A DNA stretch of 64,000 nt, taken from NCBI RefSeq assembly GCF_035621355.1, contig NZ_CP141769.1, positions 682,001-746,000 of the forward strand, written 5' to 3'. This stretch comes from Thiobacillus sp. SCUT-2 (lineage in GTDB: Bacteria > Pseudomonadota > Gammaproteobacteria > Burkholderiales > Thiobacillaceae). Made by a program: the position numbers and the translations under genes. A model generated the notes under the pieces. That model did not search any database, had not been told where the DNA came from, and saw only the letters and a list, made by a program, of their open reading frames with translations. Position 1 is the first letter of the stretch. Each line of letters opens with the position of its first letter. This document shows, piece after piece, positions 47,341 through 57,811 of the stretch.

Positions 47341-47869
47341 TCAAGTCTCCCTGGTGTGGTTGAACGACGGGGGCGGATGACAGTGCGACCGCCTTCGCGA
47401 ACGGCGAATAGACCACGCCCGCGAGGCGCCAGGTCGACGCCGCATCGACCAGCTGCGCATGCCATTTTCCGGCGGGCAGTGGCGGAAGTGCCGCGCGATA
47501 GCGGTCGCCGCCGGCCCGATGCAGCACGAGCGTGTGATCCATGCCCTGGTGGGTCGGATGGGCGAGTGTCAGCACCAGTTCGGCGGGGTAGCCCGTCGGA
47601 TGTCCGGCGAGCGTCAGCAGCAGGACGCCGTCCTCGCTCTCGAGGGTGGCGACGAGGCCCTGCGCGCGCGCGGCGTCGTCGCGCTCCAGCGTCTGGTTGA
47701 TCGCCAGGCCTTCCTTGTAATAGTCGCCGACGACCAGGCCGTCGGCGGTTCGGGCCGCGATCCACAGCGTGGTCAGGCCGGCGACGACCGCGGTGGCGGG
47801 CAGGCTCATCAGGAACCACGGCCAGGGCTCGCGGTACCAGGGTTTGGCGTGCGGAGAGGAACGGGTCAT
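47324..47869 (-). CDS. ccoH: CcoH/FixH cbb3 oxidase assembly protein
   Basis: FixH-type proteins help assemble cbb3 cytochrome oxidase and stay associated with the complex. The 181-aa protein has an N-terminal anchor (REPWPWFLMSLPATAVVAGL; about residues 13-36), the conserved VVGDYYKEGLAIN just after it, and a periplasmic beta-rich domain (FixH core). It lies 18 nt downstream of ccoG on the minus strand. Confidence 0.88.
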   Translation of the reverse strand: MTRSSPHAKPWYREPWPWFLMSLPATAVVAGLTTLWIAARTADGLVVGDYYKEGLAINQTLERDDAARAQGLVATLESEDGVLLLTLAGHPTGYPAELVLTLAHPTHQGMDHTLVLHRAGGDRYRAALPPLPAGKWHAQLVDAASTWRLAGVVYSPFAKAVALSSAPVVQPHQGDLNERHP

Positions 47870-47887
47870 GGCGCCTTCCTTTGCGTA

Positions 47888-49300
47888 CTAGCGGTTGAAG
47901 AATTTGGTCGCGGCGTCGGTGCGGATGCCGGGGTCGTCGAGCGCGCGCACCGTGATCGTGACCGGGATGGAGCGCCCCTTCAGCTCCGCCGGATCGGCGA
48001 TCAGGCTCAGCGGCAGGTCGATGGTCTGCAGGGGGCCGGCGGCAATGTCCCGGGCGCCGGCCGCGACTTGCAGGCCGGCGATTCCGGTGGCCTCGATCGC
48101 ATAGCGGTGCGGCTGGCCGTCCTTGTTGATGATCTGCAGCCGGTAGACGTTTTCGATCAGGCCCTCGTCGGTTTCCTTCGACAGGGCGGCGCGGTCGCGC
48201 ACGACGCCGATCGTGAGCGGTACGCGGGTGGCGAGGCTGTAGACGAAGGCGCCGGCGATCAGCGTCAGCAGCACCGTGTAGATGATCGTGCGCGGGCGCA
48301 GGACGTGCCGGACGATGCCGGCATCCGGATATTTCCCCTTCACCACGTTTTCCGTCGTGTAGCGGATCAGCCCGCGCGGGTAGCCCATCTTGTCCATGAT
48401 CTGGTCGCAGCCGTCGATGCAGGCCGCGCAGCCGATGCATTCGTACTGCAGGCCGTTGCGGATGTCGATGCCGGTCGGGCAGACCTGGACGCAGACGCTG
48501 CAGTCGACGCAGGTGCCGAGCCCGGCCGCCTTGTAGTCGGTCTTCTTGCTGCGCGGCCCGCGCGGCTCGCCAATGGAGCTGTCGTAGGTGACGGTCAGCG
48601 TGTCGGAGTCGAACATCACGCTCTGGAAGCGCGCGTAGGGGCACATGTACTTGCACACCTGCTCGCGCATGAAGCCGGCGTTGCCCCAGGTCGCGAAGGC
48701 ATAGAACAGGATCCAGAAGGTTTCCCACGGTCCCAGGCTGCCGCTGATCGTCTCCGCCGCCAGCGTCTGGATCGGCGTGAAATAGCCGACGAAGGTGAAG
48801 CCGGTCCACAGCGCGATGGCGAACCAGACCGCGTGTTTGAGTCCGCGCTTCCTCAGCTTGGTGGCGTTCCAGGGCGAGGCGTCGAGCTTCCTGCGCGCGA
48901 CGTGGTCGCCCTCCAGCCAGTTCTCCACCCACATGAAGATCTCGGTGTACACCGTCTGCGGGCACGCGTAGCCGCACCACAGGCGGCCGGCGACGGCGGT
49001 GAACAGGAACAGCGACAGCGCCGACAGGATCAGCAGCCCGGTGAGATAGACGAAATCCTGCGGCCAGAACACCAGCCCGAAGATGTAGAACTTGCGCGCG
49101 GCGAGGTCGAACAGCACCGCCTGGCGGTGGTCCCACTGCAGCCAGGGCAGGCCGTAGTAGAGCGTCTGCGTGAGCAGCACCAGCGCGATGCGCCAGTTGG
49201 CGAATACCCCGTGCACCGCGCGCGGCTGGATCTTCTGCCGGATCGCGTAGAGCTGCTGCTCGGTTGCCGCGTCGGCGGCGGGTTTGTTGTCGTCGGTCAC
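47888..49300 (-). CDS. ccoG: CcoG/FixG cbb3 oxidase copper-handling ferredoxin
   Basis: CcoG is a membrane iron-sulfur protein thought to reduce copper for the CuB site of cbb3 oxidase. The 470-aa protein has several transmembrane helices in its N-terminal half (including WCGYACPQTVYTE), two 4Fe-4S motifs (CVDCSVCVQVCPTGI and CIGCAACIDGC, about residues 255-300), and a C-terminal Ig-like FixG domain. It is downstream of ccoNOQP after a strong hairpin. Confidence 0.95.
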   Translation of the reverse strand: MTDDNKPAADAATEQQLYAIRQKIQPRAVHGVFANWRIALVLLTQTLYYGLPWLQWDHRQAVLFDLAARKFYIFGLVFWPQDFVYLTGLLILSALSLFLFTAVAGRLWCGYACPQTVYTEIFMWVENWLEGDHVARRKLDASPWNATKLRKRGLKHAVWFAIALWTGFTFVGYFTPIQTLAAETISGSLGPWETFWILFYAFATWGNAGFMREQVCKYMCPYARFQSVMFDSDTLTVTYDSSIGEPRGPRSKKTDYKAAGLGTCVDCSVCVQVCPTGIDIRNGLQYECIGCAACIDGCDQIMDKMGYPRGLIRYTTENVVKGKYPDAGIVRHVLRPRTIIYTVLLTLIAGAFVYSLATRVPLTIGVVRDRAALSKETDEGLIENVYRLQIINKDGQPHRYAIEATGIAGLQVAAGARDIAAGPLQTIDLPLSLIADPAELKGRSIPVTITVRALDDPGIRTDAATKFFNR

Positions 49301-49321
49301 TGCGTTCGTCCGTGAAGGTCT

Positions 49322-49363
49322 GGGCCGCTGGAGCGCACTGCCGGCAATGCGCTCTAGCGGCCC
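49322..49363 (-). other. Strong hairpin between ccoP and ccoG
   Basis: Sixteen-nucleotide arms, 49322-49337 and 49348-49363, pair with a single G/T mismatch around a 10-nt loop. It begins 46 nt after the ccoP stop on the transcribed strand and has no T-run. It may stabilise the upstream ccoNOQP message, cause pausing, or set a lower level of ccoG expression. Confidence 0.6.
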
Positions 49364-49409
49364 GCCGGGCGTGCCCGGCGAGATCCGCTTGTTGCCTACC
49401 GCCTGCGGC

Positions 49410-50330
49410 TCACTTCTGCTGCGACAGCCCGTACACGTAGGCCGCCAGCAGGTGGAGCTTGGCCTCCTTGTTGGACGTCGTGCCGAGCGTCTGGGTCATC
49501 GCCGGCATGACGCCGTTGCGTCCCTTGCTGATGGTCTCGATGATCGTCGCCTCGCTGCCGCCGTAGAGCCACACCTTGTCGGTGAGGTTGGGCGCGCCCA
49601 TCGCCTTCATGCCGGTGCCGTCGGGCATGTGGCAGGCAGCGCAGTTCTCGGCGAAGACGGTCTTGCCGGCGGCGGCGAGCGCGGCGTCATGCTTGCGGCC
49701 CGACAGCGACAGCACGTAGTTGGCGACCTGCCTGACCTTTTCCGCGCCGAGCGTGTCGCCCCATGCCGGCATCATGGCGGTGCGGCCGTTGGTGATCGTC
49801 GCCTTGATGGTCTCGGGATCGCCGCCGTAGAGCCAGTCGTTGTCGGTCAGGTTGGGGAAGCCCTTGGCGCCCTGGGCGTCGGAGCCGTGGCACTGCGAGC
49901 AGTAGGTCAGGAAGAGGTGCTTGCCGATGGCGCGGGCGTTCGGGTCGGCGGCCACCGTGGCGATGTCCTCCTGCATGTACTTGGCGTACATCGGCTGGAA
50001 CTTCGCCTCCGCCGCCTTCACCTCGGCCTGGTATTCGCCCCTGGAGGTCCAGCCCAGCAGGCCGGCGAAGTTGCCGAGGCCCGGCCACAGCGCCAGATAG
50101 CCGAGCGCGAAGATCATGGTGCCGTAGAAGAGCCCCAGCCACCAGCGCGGCAGGGGATTGTTGAGGTCCCGCAGATCGCCGTCCCAGGTGTGCTCCATGA
50201 GTTCGGCCTTCTCGCCCGGCGCGAACTTCTTGGTCGTCTGCGACTTGAGGAACACCCACGTGCCGATGATGCTGACCAGGGTGATGACGCTGATGTAGAT
50301 GGGCCAGAAGCCGCTCGTGAAATCGCTCAT
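49410..50330 (-). CDS. ccoP: cbb3-type cytochrome c oxidase subunit III (CcoP, dihaem)
   Basis: CcoP carries two c-type haems that pass electrons toward the CcoN active site. The 306-aa protein has two N-terminal membrane segments (FWPIYISVITLVSIIGTWVF; WWLGLFYGTMIFALGYLAL) and two haem-binding motifs, CSQCH near residue 141 and CAACH near 228. The ATG overlaps the ccoQ stop by 4 nt. Confidence 0.95.
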   Translation of the reverse strand: MSDFTSGFWPIYISVITLVSIIGTWVFLKSQTTKKFAPGEKAELMEHTWDGDLRDLNNPLPRWWLGLFYGTMIFALGYLALWPGLGNFAGLLGWTSRGEYQAEVKAAEAKFQPMYAKYMQEDIATVAADPNARAIGKHLFLTYCSQCHGSDAQGAKGFPNLTDNDWLYGGDPETIKATITNGRTAMMPAWGDTLGAEKVRQVANYVLSLSGRKHDAALAAAGKTVFAENCAACHMPDGTGMKAMGAPNLTDKVWLYGGSEATIIETISKGRNGVMPAMTQTLGTTSNKEAKLHLLAAYVYGLSQQK

Positions 50331-50497
50331 TGCTTGTCTCCTTTTTGGGCGGGCTTGTCGTCGTCATCCTCGAAGGGGAGTCTGGCGTCTTCCTCGAAGC
50401 GCTGCTTGTTGCGCGCGCTGAAGGCCCACCAGACGATGCCGATGAAGACCCCGACGAAGATCGCCGTGACGATGCCGCTGATCGTTCCGCTGTCCAT
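50327..50497 (-). CDS. ccoQ: cbb3 oxidase subunit IV (CcoQ)
   Basis: The 56-aa product, MDSGTISGIVTAIFVGVFIG onward, has one membrane helix followed by WWAFSARNKQRFEEDARLPF, the standard CcoQ layout. CcoQ stabilises the core CcoN-CcoO assembly. It lies 6 nt after ccoO and overlaps ccoP by 4 nt, giving the usual NOQP order. Confidence 0.93.
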   Translation of the reverse strand: MDSGTISGIVTAIFVGVFIGIVWWAFSARNKQRFEEDARLPFEDDDDKPAQKGDKQ

Positions 50498-50503
50498 GTG
50501 CGC

Positions 50504-51109
50504 TCAGTTCGCCGGGGCGTGGGTGCCCAGCACCTGCAGGTAGGCGATCAGCGCCTGGAGCTCGGTCTTGTCCTTGAGCTCGGTGGGCGCCTCGGCGATC
50601 TCCTGCTGCGTGTAGCCGTGGCCGACGAGGTTGAGCGTGCGCATCTTGGCCTGGATGCCGGTGTCCTGCAGCGGCCGGTCGAGCCAGGGGTAGGCCGGCA
50701 TGATCGACTCCGGCACGACGTCGCGCGGGTTCATCAGGTGCGCGGCCTGCCAGGCGTCCGAGTAGCGGCCGCCGACGCGCGCGAGGTCGGGGCCGGTGCG
50801 CTTGGACCCCCACAGGAAGGGACGGTCGTACACGTATTCGCCGGCGACCGAGTAGTGGCCGTAACGCTCGGTCTCGGCGCGGAACGGGCGGATCATCTGC
50901 GAGTGGCAGCCGACGCAGCCCTCGCGGATGTAGATGTCGCGCCCCATCAGCTGCAGTGCCGAGTAGTGCTTGAGGCCCTCCACCGGCGTGGTGGTCGAGG
51001 TCTGGAAGAACAGCGGCACGATCTGCACCAGGCCGCCGACGCTGACGATGAGGATGGTCAGGACGATCAGGAGACCGAGGTTCTTTTCGATGCTTTCATG
51101 CGTAATCAT
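50504..51109 (-). CDS. ccoO: cbb3-type cytochrome c oxidase subunit II (CcoO, monohaem)
   Basis: The 201-aa subunit has an N-terminal membrane anchor (about residues 12-32) and a haem c site [13 protein letters not shown] with Cys65, Cys68 and His69. AGGAG lies 7 nt before the ATG. It receives electrons from CcoP and passes them to CcoN. It is separated from ccoN by about 105 nt holding a repeat and a hairpin. Confidence 0.95.
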   Translation of the reverse strand: MITHESIEKNLGLLIVLTILIVSVGGLVQIVPLFFQTSTTTPVEGLKHYSALQLMGRDIYIREGCVGCHSQMIRPFRAETERYGHYSVAGEYVYDRPFLWGSKRTGPDLARVGGRYSDAWQAAHLMNPRDVVPESIMPAYPWLDRPLQDTGIQAKMRTLNLVGHGYTQQEIAEAPTELKDKTELQALIAYLQVLGTHAPAN

Positions 51110-51149
51110 AGAGGGCTCCTTAACGTGAGCTCGCGCAGCGAGGCTGCGT

Positions 51150-51187
51150 CCCCCTCTCCCGCGTGCGGGGGAGGGCAGGGGTGGGGG
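51150..51187. repeat. GC-rich intergenic repeat between ccoN and ccoO
   Basis: A CCCCTCTCCCGC-GT-GCGGGGGAGGG hairpin-type sequence is followed by CAGGGGTGGGGG. Elements of this CCCTCTCCCGC...GCGGGAGAGGG form are scattered between genes in many proteobacterial genomes. Only one copy is in the window. Confidence 0.65.
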
Positions 51188-51189
51188 AA

Positions 51190-51214
51190 ACGGTCATGGC
51201 GAATTTCATGACCG

Positions 51215-51215
<1 letters not shown>
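51190..51215 (-). other. Hairpin at the end of ccoN
   Basis: ACGGTCATG (51190-51198) pairs perfectly with CATGACCGT (51207-51215) across an 8-nt loop and touches the ccoN stop codon. It lacks a T-run. Together with the adjoining repeat it may tune the ccoN to ccoO ratio by processing or pausing. Confidence 0.55.
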
Positions 51216-52657
<1,442 letters not shown>

Positions 52658-52705
52658 GCACGTCTCCCAGGTTTGATAAGTCGATTAGTACATGCGAATC
52701 TGGTG

Positions 52706-52755
52706 ATGCGTTTCGCATATGAAGATAAATATATCCGGTTAGTCGGGTGTGTCAA
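52706..52755 (-). promoter_or_regulatory. ccoN promoter with downstream palindrome
   Basis: On the minus strand TTGACA (52755-52750) and TATATT (52733-52728) are 16 bp apart. Just downstream, ATGCGTTTCGCAT (52706-52718) is an inverted repeat placed about where transcription starts. A TTGAT half-site lies nearer the gene, but no full FNR/ANR box was found. Confidence 0.6.
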
Positions 52756-52876
52756 GTTGCCGCACGACGCAAGGCCGATGTCGCGCCGCCGGGTGTTGTT
52801 TGCACGCGAACGCTGACGGCTCCCCTTTTTTATGCCAGATTCAGACTTGGTATAGCTCAGGTCGTATGCAATTGAA

Positions 52877-53530
52877 ATGCATCATGTTTCCAGCCTCGTC
52901 CGCACCCGCGTCTGCCTCATCCGCCACGGCGAGACGGATTGGAACGTCGAGAAGCGCATTCAGGGCCACACGGACGTGCCGCTGAACGAGACGGGGCGCG
53001 CGCAGGCGCTGGCGATGGCGTTCAACGCCGCGCACCAGCGGTTCGACGCGATCTACAGCAGCGATCTCGCGCGTGCGGTCGAAACCGCGCAGGCCCTCGC
53101 GCAGCGCGAGGGCCAGGCGGTCCGGCTGCTGCCCACGTTGCGCGAACGACATTTCGGCCTCTTCCAGGGGTTGACCGCGGCGGAGGCCGCCTCGCGCCAT
53201 CCGGCGGCGCATGCGCACTATGTCGCGCGCGACCTCGACTACGACTTCGGGACGGGCGAGTCGCTGCGCCGTTTTGCCGCCCGCGTTGGCGAGGCGATCG
53301 ACTGGCTGCTGCGGCATCACGCCGGACAGACCGTTGCCGCGGTGAGCCACAGCGGCGTGCTCGACATCGTGTATCGCCGCGCGACCGGACGGCCGCTCTC
53401 CGCGCCGCGCGATTTCAAGATTCCCAACTGCGCGCTCAACTGGTTCCATTTCGACAGCCAGGGCTGGCATCTCGAGGCGTGGGGCGACCGCCACCATTTG
53501 CACGAGGTGCTGATGGAGCCGCCGGAATGA
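52877..53530 (+). CDS. Histidine phosphatase superfamily protein
   Basis: The 217-aa protein has the catalytic LIRHGETDWN near residues 14-23 (His17), a conserved DAIYSSDLARAVETAQ, LRERHFGLFQG, and the second active-site His in AAVSHSGVLDIV. It resembles the GpmB/CobC branch of phosphatases, so its substrate is not clear. Its stop overlaps the gpmA start (ATGA). Confidence 0.88.
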   Translation: MHHVSSLVRTRVCLIRHGETDWNVEKRIQGHTDVPLNETGRAQALAMAFNAAHQRFDAIYSSDLARAVETAQALAQREGQAVRLLPTLRERHFGLFQGLTAAEAASRHPAAHAHYVARDLDYDFGTGESLRRFAARVGEAIDWLLRHHAGQTVAAVSHSGVLDIVYRRATGRPLSAPRDFKIPNCALNWFHFDSQGWHLEAWGDRHHLHEVLMEPPE

Positions 53531-54249
53531 GCGAAGCGGGCCGCTGGATCGTGCTGCTGCGTCATGGCCACAGCGAATGGAACCTGTCCGACCGATTCAC
53601 CGGCTGGACCGACATTTCCTTGACGGAGATCGGGGTTGCCGAGGCGGTCGCGGCGGGGCGCCGGCTGGCGCAGGCCGGCTACGCGTTCGACGAGGTGCAT
53701 GGCTCGGTGCTGCGGCGCGTCCGCCAGACCGCCGACGCGCTGCTCGCCGCGATGGGGACACCGGACGTTCCCTTGTTCACGACCTGGCGCCTCAACGAGC
53801 GTCACTACGGCGCGCTGCAGGGCCTGAACAAGCGCGAGATCTTCGCCACGTGGGGCGAGCAAGCCTCGCGCCGCTGGTGGCGCGGCTACTATGCGCCGCC
53901 GCCGCCGCTCGCCGACGACGATCCGCGCCATCCGCGCTTCGATCCGCTGTTCGCCGGGATCGACCGGGCCGACCTGCCGGCAAGCGAGAGCCTGCGCGAC
54001 TGCCAGCAGCGCATGCTGCCCTACTGGAACGAGGTGCTGCGGCCGCGGCTGATGGCCGGGCGGCGGCTGCTGGTCATCAGCCACGGCAACACCTTGCGCG
54101 GCCTCGTGATGCATCTCGACGGGCTGTCGGCCGAGGCGATGGAGAAGGTGGAGATCGCCTCCGGGGTGCCGCTGGTCTACCGCTTCGACGCGGCGGGTCG
54201 CGTGATCGGCCACGCGTGGCTCGAAGGCGACGCCGCGCGCGTCTCCTGA
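53527..54249 (+). CDS. gpmA: 2,3-bisphosphoglycerate-dependent phosphoglycerate mutase
   Basis: This enzyme interconverts 3- and 2-phosphoglycerate through a phosphohistidine. The 240-aa product shows VLLRHGHSEWNLSDRFTGWT (His13), GSVLRRVRQTAD, WRLNERHYGALQGLNK, and the second His in VISHGNTLRG. It is coupled to the preceding phosphatase gene and meets ald end to end: the two stop codons abut as TGATCA. Confidence 0.93.
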   Translation: MSEAGRWIVLLRHGHSEWNLSDRFTGWTDISLTEIGVAEAVAAGRRLAQAGYAFDEVHGSVLRRVRQTADALLAAMGTPDVPLFTTWRLNERHYGALQGLNKREIFATWGEQASRRWWRGYYAPPPPLADDDPRHPRFDPLFAGIDRADLPASESLRDCQQRMLPYWNEVLRPRLMAGRRLLVISHGNTLRGLVMHLDGLSAEAMEKVEIASGVPLVYRFDAAGRVIGHAWLEGDAARVS

Positions 54250-55332
54250 TCAGCCGAAGCCGAGGTCCTGCGCCAGTCCGGCGTGGAGGATGCGGCCGCC
54301 CTGGACGTGCAGCCCGGCCTTGAGCCCGGGGTCGGCATCGAGCGCGCCGAGCCCCTGCGCGGCCAGCGCCTGCACGTAGGGCAGCGTGGCGTGGGTGAGC
54401 GCCTTGGTCGACGTGCGCGCGACGGCGCCGGGCATGTTGGTGACGCAGTAGTGCACGATGCCGTCGGCGACGAAGAAGGGATCGCTGTGGGTGGTGGGGC
54501 GCGAGGTCTCGGCGACGCCGCCCTGGTCGATGGCGACGTCGACCAGCACGGCGCCCTGCGGCATGCGCGCGAGCGCGGCGCGGCTGATCAGGCGCGGTGC
54601 GTGGCGGCCGGGAATCTGGGCGGCGCCGATCACGATGTCGGCGTGTTCGAGGCTGTCGCCGATCGCGTCGGGCGAGGAGAAGCGGGTTTCCACCCGCGCC
54701 CCGAACAGCGCCTCGGCGCGGGCGAGCGTGTCGGGCTGGCGATCGATCAGCGTCACGCGGGCGCCCAGCCCGACCGCGGTGCGCGCGGCGCTCATCCCGA
54801 CCGTGCCCGCACCGATGATGAGCACGCGCCCCGGCGGCACGCCGGGCAGGCCGGTGATCAACTTGCCGCTGCCGCCGTGCGAGGTGTGCAGGCCGAGCGC
54901 GCCCATCTGCGGCGCCAGCCGGCCGGCGATGTCCGACATCGGCTGCAGCAGCGGCAGGCCGCCGCCCGCCCGGGTGACGGTTTCGTAGGCGATCGCGGTG
55001 ACGCCGCGCGCCATCAGCTCGCGCGCGAGATCCGGCGCGGCGGCAAGGTGCAGGTAGCAGAACAGCAGCTGGCCTTCGCGCAGCCAGCCGAGTTCGACCG
55101 GTTGCGGTTCCTTGACCTTGACCACGAGGTCCGCGGCCCATGCCTCGGCCGACGTGGCGACGACGGTGGCGCCCGCTGCACGGTAGGCGTCGTCGCTGAA
55201 TCCGGATGCGGCGCCGGCCCCGCTTTCGACGCTGACGCGCTGCCCGGCTGCGGTGAGGATGTGCGCGCCCTCGGGCGTGAGTGCGACGCGGTATTCGTGG
55301 TTCTTGATTTCCCGGGGGATGCCGATGTGCAT
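54250..55332 (-). CDS. ald: Alanine dehydrogenase
   Basis: Ald catalyses the NAD-linked interconversion of L-alanine and pyruvate plus ammonia. The 360-aa protein begins MHIGIPREIKNHEYRVALTP, with VKVKEPQPVELGWL, the NAD-binding IIGAGTVGMSAARTAVGLGA near residue 170, and the nearby conserved RPTTHSDPFFV and HYCVTNMPGAV. It is convergent with gpmA with no spacer. Confidence 0.95.
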   Translation of the reverse strand: MHIGIPREIKNHEYRVALTPEGAHILTAAGQRVSVESGAGAASGFSDDAYRAAGATVVATSAEAWAADLVVKVKEPQPVELGWLREGQLLFCYLHLAAAPDLARELMARGVTAIAYETVTRAGGGLPLLQPMSDIAGRLAPQMGALGLHTSHGGSGKLITGLPGVPPGRVLIIGAGTVGMSAARTAVGLGARVTLIDRQPDTLARAEALFGARVETRFSSPDAIGDSLEHADIVIGAAQIPGRHAPRLISRAALARMPQGAVLVDVAIDQGGVAETSRPTTHSDPFFVADGIVHYCVTNMPGAVARTSTKALTHATLPYVQALAAQGLGALDADPGLKAGLHVQGGRILHAGLAQDLGFG

Positions 55333-55399
55333 GGAGGCCTCGCGGAGGTGGGGACGCGTGCAGCATACCCCAGGCCCGCGGCCCGCTTGAAGGGGCGCG

Positions 55400-56668
55400 C
55401 TATCGCGGCGGCGCGGTGCGGCGCTCGAAGCGGTAGTAGGCGGGCAGGACGTGTTCGAGGCGGACCTCGCGCATGCCCCAGCGGATCGCGAGGCGGCCGA
55501 CGGTGCGGTAGGGACCGATCATGGTCGGCGCCGCCTGCACGTCGTAGAGGCCGGGCGCGAGCAGGCGGGCCGCGACCGTCAGGCCGCCGTCGCGGGCCTG
55601 CGTGGCGACGCCGGCGAACGGGCGCGCCAGCGGCTCGCCGATGAAGAGGCCCTGCCCGGGCATCTGGACGCTCTTCCAGTAGGCCTCGATCAGGGTTTCG
55701 CCCTGCAGGTAGTGCGCCATGACGACGGCGGGAACCGGAAACTTGGCGGGGAAGTTGCACGGCTCGACCACCGCGCCGTAGCTGCCGGTGGCGCCGGCCT
55801 CCAGCCAGGCGAGGCTGCTCATCTGACTACCGCCGAAGAGTTCGCCGCCGGCCGAGGTGAGGTGGTCGCCAATGGCGCCCGGCAGGAAGCCGTCGCTGTC
55901 GAGCGCGGGCACCCGGGCCAGCCCGGTGAAATAGAACATCACGTCGTGGCGGTCGCGCAGTGCCTCGCCTTCGACGATTTCGACGGGGATCGCGCGCTGC
56001 AGCTGCGTGCGCGCCGCAGCGTAGCCGGCGGCGCGCACGTTGCGATTCTTGTCGGGGGTGCTGACGAGGTAGGCGGTGCCGGTGGGGTTGCTGCCGTCGG
56101 ACGCGACGCCGCGGTCGATGAGCTGCTTCGCCTCTGCCACGCTCGCCGCGGCGAGGCTCATGGTCGGCCGCATCCCGTATCTGGCGTAGGGCCGCGCGGC
56201 GCTGCTGTCGAAGTAGGGGCTCGCCTGCGTCGGCTGGCAGGTGCTGGCGCAATAGGCGGGGCTGAAGCCGAACGCGAAGGCGGAGGTGATCGACATGCAG
56301 TCGACGCGCCAGGGGCGCGCCCAGGTCAGGGCATAGGCCTGGACGGCCTTGGGCGTGACGCGGTCCACGCGCCGCTTGAGCGCGGCGAATTCCTCGCGCG
56401 CGAGCGCGCTCTGGCCGGGCTTGAAGCGGACGTGGATCAGGTTCTCCGCCGGGATGCCGCGCTTCTGCATGTAGTAGGCGGCAATCGCCACGCTGTCGGG
56501 ATCGTCGTCGTTGACGATGACGCCGAGCTGCGTCGCGTCGAGAGCGGGCTGCGGAAAACCGGTGACGACCGGCGCGGTCGGCGCGGCCAGCGCCGCCGCC
56601 TGCAGCAGCAGGCACGCCAGCGCGGCCGCGATGCGGCGCACGGTCAGCGCGCGAGGCGGCGCACGCAT
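55400..56668 (-). CDS. Secreted protein of the TIGR03790 type, function unknown
   Basis: The 422-aa product has an N-terminal signal peptide ([21 protein letters not shown], cut near residue 28), then [26 protein letters not shown] and a Cys-containing middle (YCASTCQP). It matches the layout of the TIGR03790 family, which has no established function. Its start overlaps the end of pyrD by 25 nt, so it is translated in the pyrD transcript. Confidence 0.75.
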   Translation of the reverse strand: MRAPPRALTVRRIAAALACLLLQAAALAAPTAPVVTGFPQPALDATQLGVIVNDDDPDSVAIAAYYMQKRGIPAENLIHVRFKPGQSALAREEFAALKRRVDRVTPKAVQAYALTWARPWRVDCMSITSAFAFGFSPAYCASTCQPTQASPYFDSSAARPYARYGMRPTMSLAAASVAEAKQLIDRGVASDGSNPTGTAYLVSTPDKNRNVRAAGYAAARTQLQRAIPVEIVEGEALRDRHDVMFYFTGLARVPALDSDGFLPGAIGDHLTSAGGELFGGSQMSSLAWLEAGATGSYGAVVEPCNFPAKFPVPAVVMAHYLQGETLIEAYWKSVQMPGQGLFIGEPLARPFAGVATQARDGGLTVAARLLAPGLYDVQAAPTMIGPYRTVGRLAIRWGMREVRLEHVLPAYYRFERRTAPPR

Positions 56669-57657
56669 TCGCGCACCAGCGCCGGCCCGCGGTATATGAG
56701 CCCGGAATACAGCTGCACCAGGGAGGCGCCCGCGTCGATCTTTTCCTGCGCGTCGTCTGCGGACAGGATGCCGCCGACGCCGATGATCGGCACCTCGCCC
56801 TTGAGGTGGCGCGCCAGTTCGCGGATCACCCGCGTGGAGGCCGCGCGCACCGGTGCGCCGGACAGGCCGCCGGTCTCTTCCGCGTGCGGCAGGCCGGCGA
56901 CGGCGTCGCGCGCGATCGTGGTGTTGGTCGCGATCACCGCGTCGATGCGGTGCATCATCAAGAGCGCCGCGATCGCCGCGATCTGCGCGTCGTCGAGGTC
57001 GGGCGCGATCTTCAGCGCGACCGGCACGTAGCGGCCATGCCGCTGCGCGAGTTCGGATTGCCGCAGCTTGATCGCGGACAGCAGCGCGTCGAGCGCCTCG
57101 TCGCGCTGCAGTTCGCGCAGGTTCTGCGTGTTGGGCGAGGAGATGTTCACCGTGACGTAGCTCGCGTGCGCGTAGACCTTGTCCAGGCAGGCGAGGTAGT
57201 CGTCGACCGCGTGCTCGTTGGGCGTGTCCTTGTTCTTGCCGATGTTGATGCCGAGCACGCCCTTGAATGCGCTCGCCTCGACGTTGCGCACGAGATTGTC
57301 GACGCCGCGGTTGTTGAAGCCCATGCGGTTGATGATGGCCTCGGCCCGCGGCAGGCGGAACAGGCGCGGGCGCGGATTGCCGGGCTGCGCGCGCGGCGTC
57401 ACGGTGCCGATCTCGAGGAAACCGAAGCCGAGCGCCGCCAGGGCGTCGATGTGGGCGCCGTCCTTGTCGAGGCCGGCCGCCAGCCCGACGGCGTTGGGGA
57501 AGTCGATGCCCATCACGCGTGCCGGCCGGCCTTGCGTTCGCGGCAGCAGCGCAAGCAGGCCCAGGCGCCGCGCGAGATCGAGCCCCGAAAGCGTGAGGCC
57601 ATGCGCTGTCTCGGGGTCGAGGCTGAAGAGGGCGGGGCGGAGCAGCGGATAAAGCAT
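56644..57657 (-). CDS. pyrD: Dihydroorotate dehydrogenase (quinone), class 2
   Basis: PyrD oxidises dihydroorotate to orotate in pyrimidine synthesis, feeding electrons to quinone at the membrane. The 337-aa protein has the class 2 N-terminal membrane-associating helix ([20 protein letters not shown]), [40 protein letters not shown] with the catalytic Ser, and [15 protein letters not shown]. It is divergent from the DD-carboxypeptidase gene. Confidence 0.96.
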   Translation of the reverse strand: MLYPLLRPALFSLDPETAHGLTLSGLDLARRLGLLALLPRTQGRPARVMGIDFPNAVGLAAGLDKDGAHIDALAALGFGFLEIGTVTPRAQPGNPRPRLFRLPRAEAIINRMGFNNRGVDNLVRNVEASAFKGVLGINIGKNKDTPNEHAVDDYLACLDKVYAHASYVTVNISSPNTQNLRELQRDEALDALLSAIKLRQSELAQRHGRYVPVALKIAPDLDDAQIAAIAALLMMHRIDAVIATNTTIARDAVAGLPHAEETGGLSGAPVRAASTRVIRELARHLKGEVPIIGVGGILSADDAQEKIDAGASLVQLYSGLIYRGPALVRECVRRLAR

Positions 57658-57811
57658 GGCGCGAGACGGGGCGGAAACTGCCCGGGAGTTTAACAGGGGA
57701 TGGACGCAGGACTGCCGTCCGGCGGCCGCTCGATGTTATCCTGAACCTCTGCGCAGGATAGCTGTCTCTTCGCTTCGATCGACCCGTGTTCTTTCAATCG
57801 CCAACTTGCCC

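Noticed and set aside
52665-52685. FNR/ANR box before ccoN
   Set aside because: TTGATAAGTCGATT has one good half only, and the second half does not match ATCAA.
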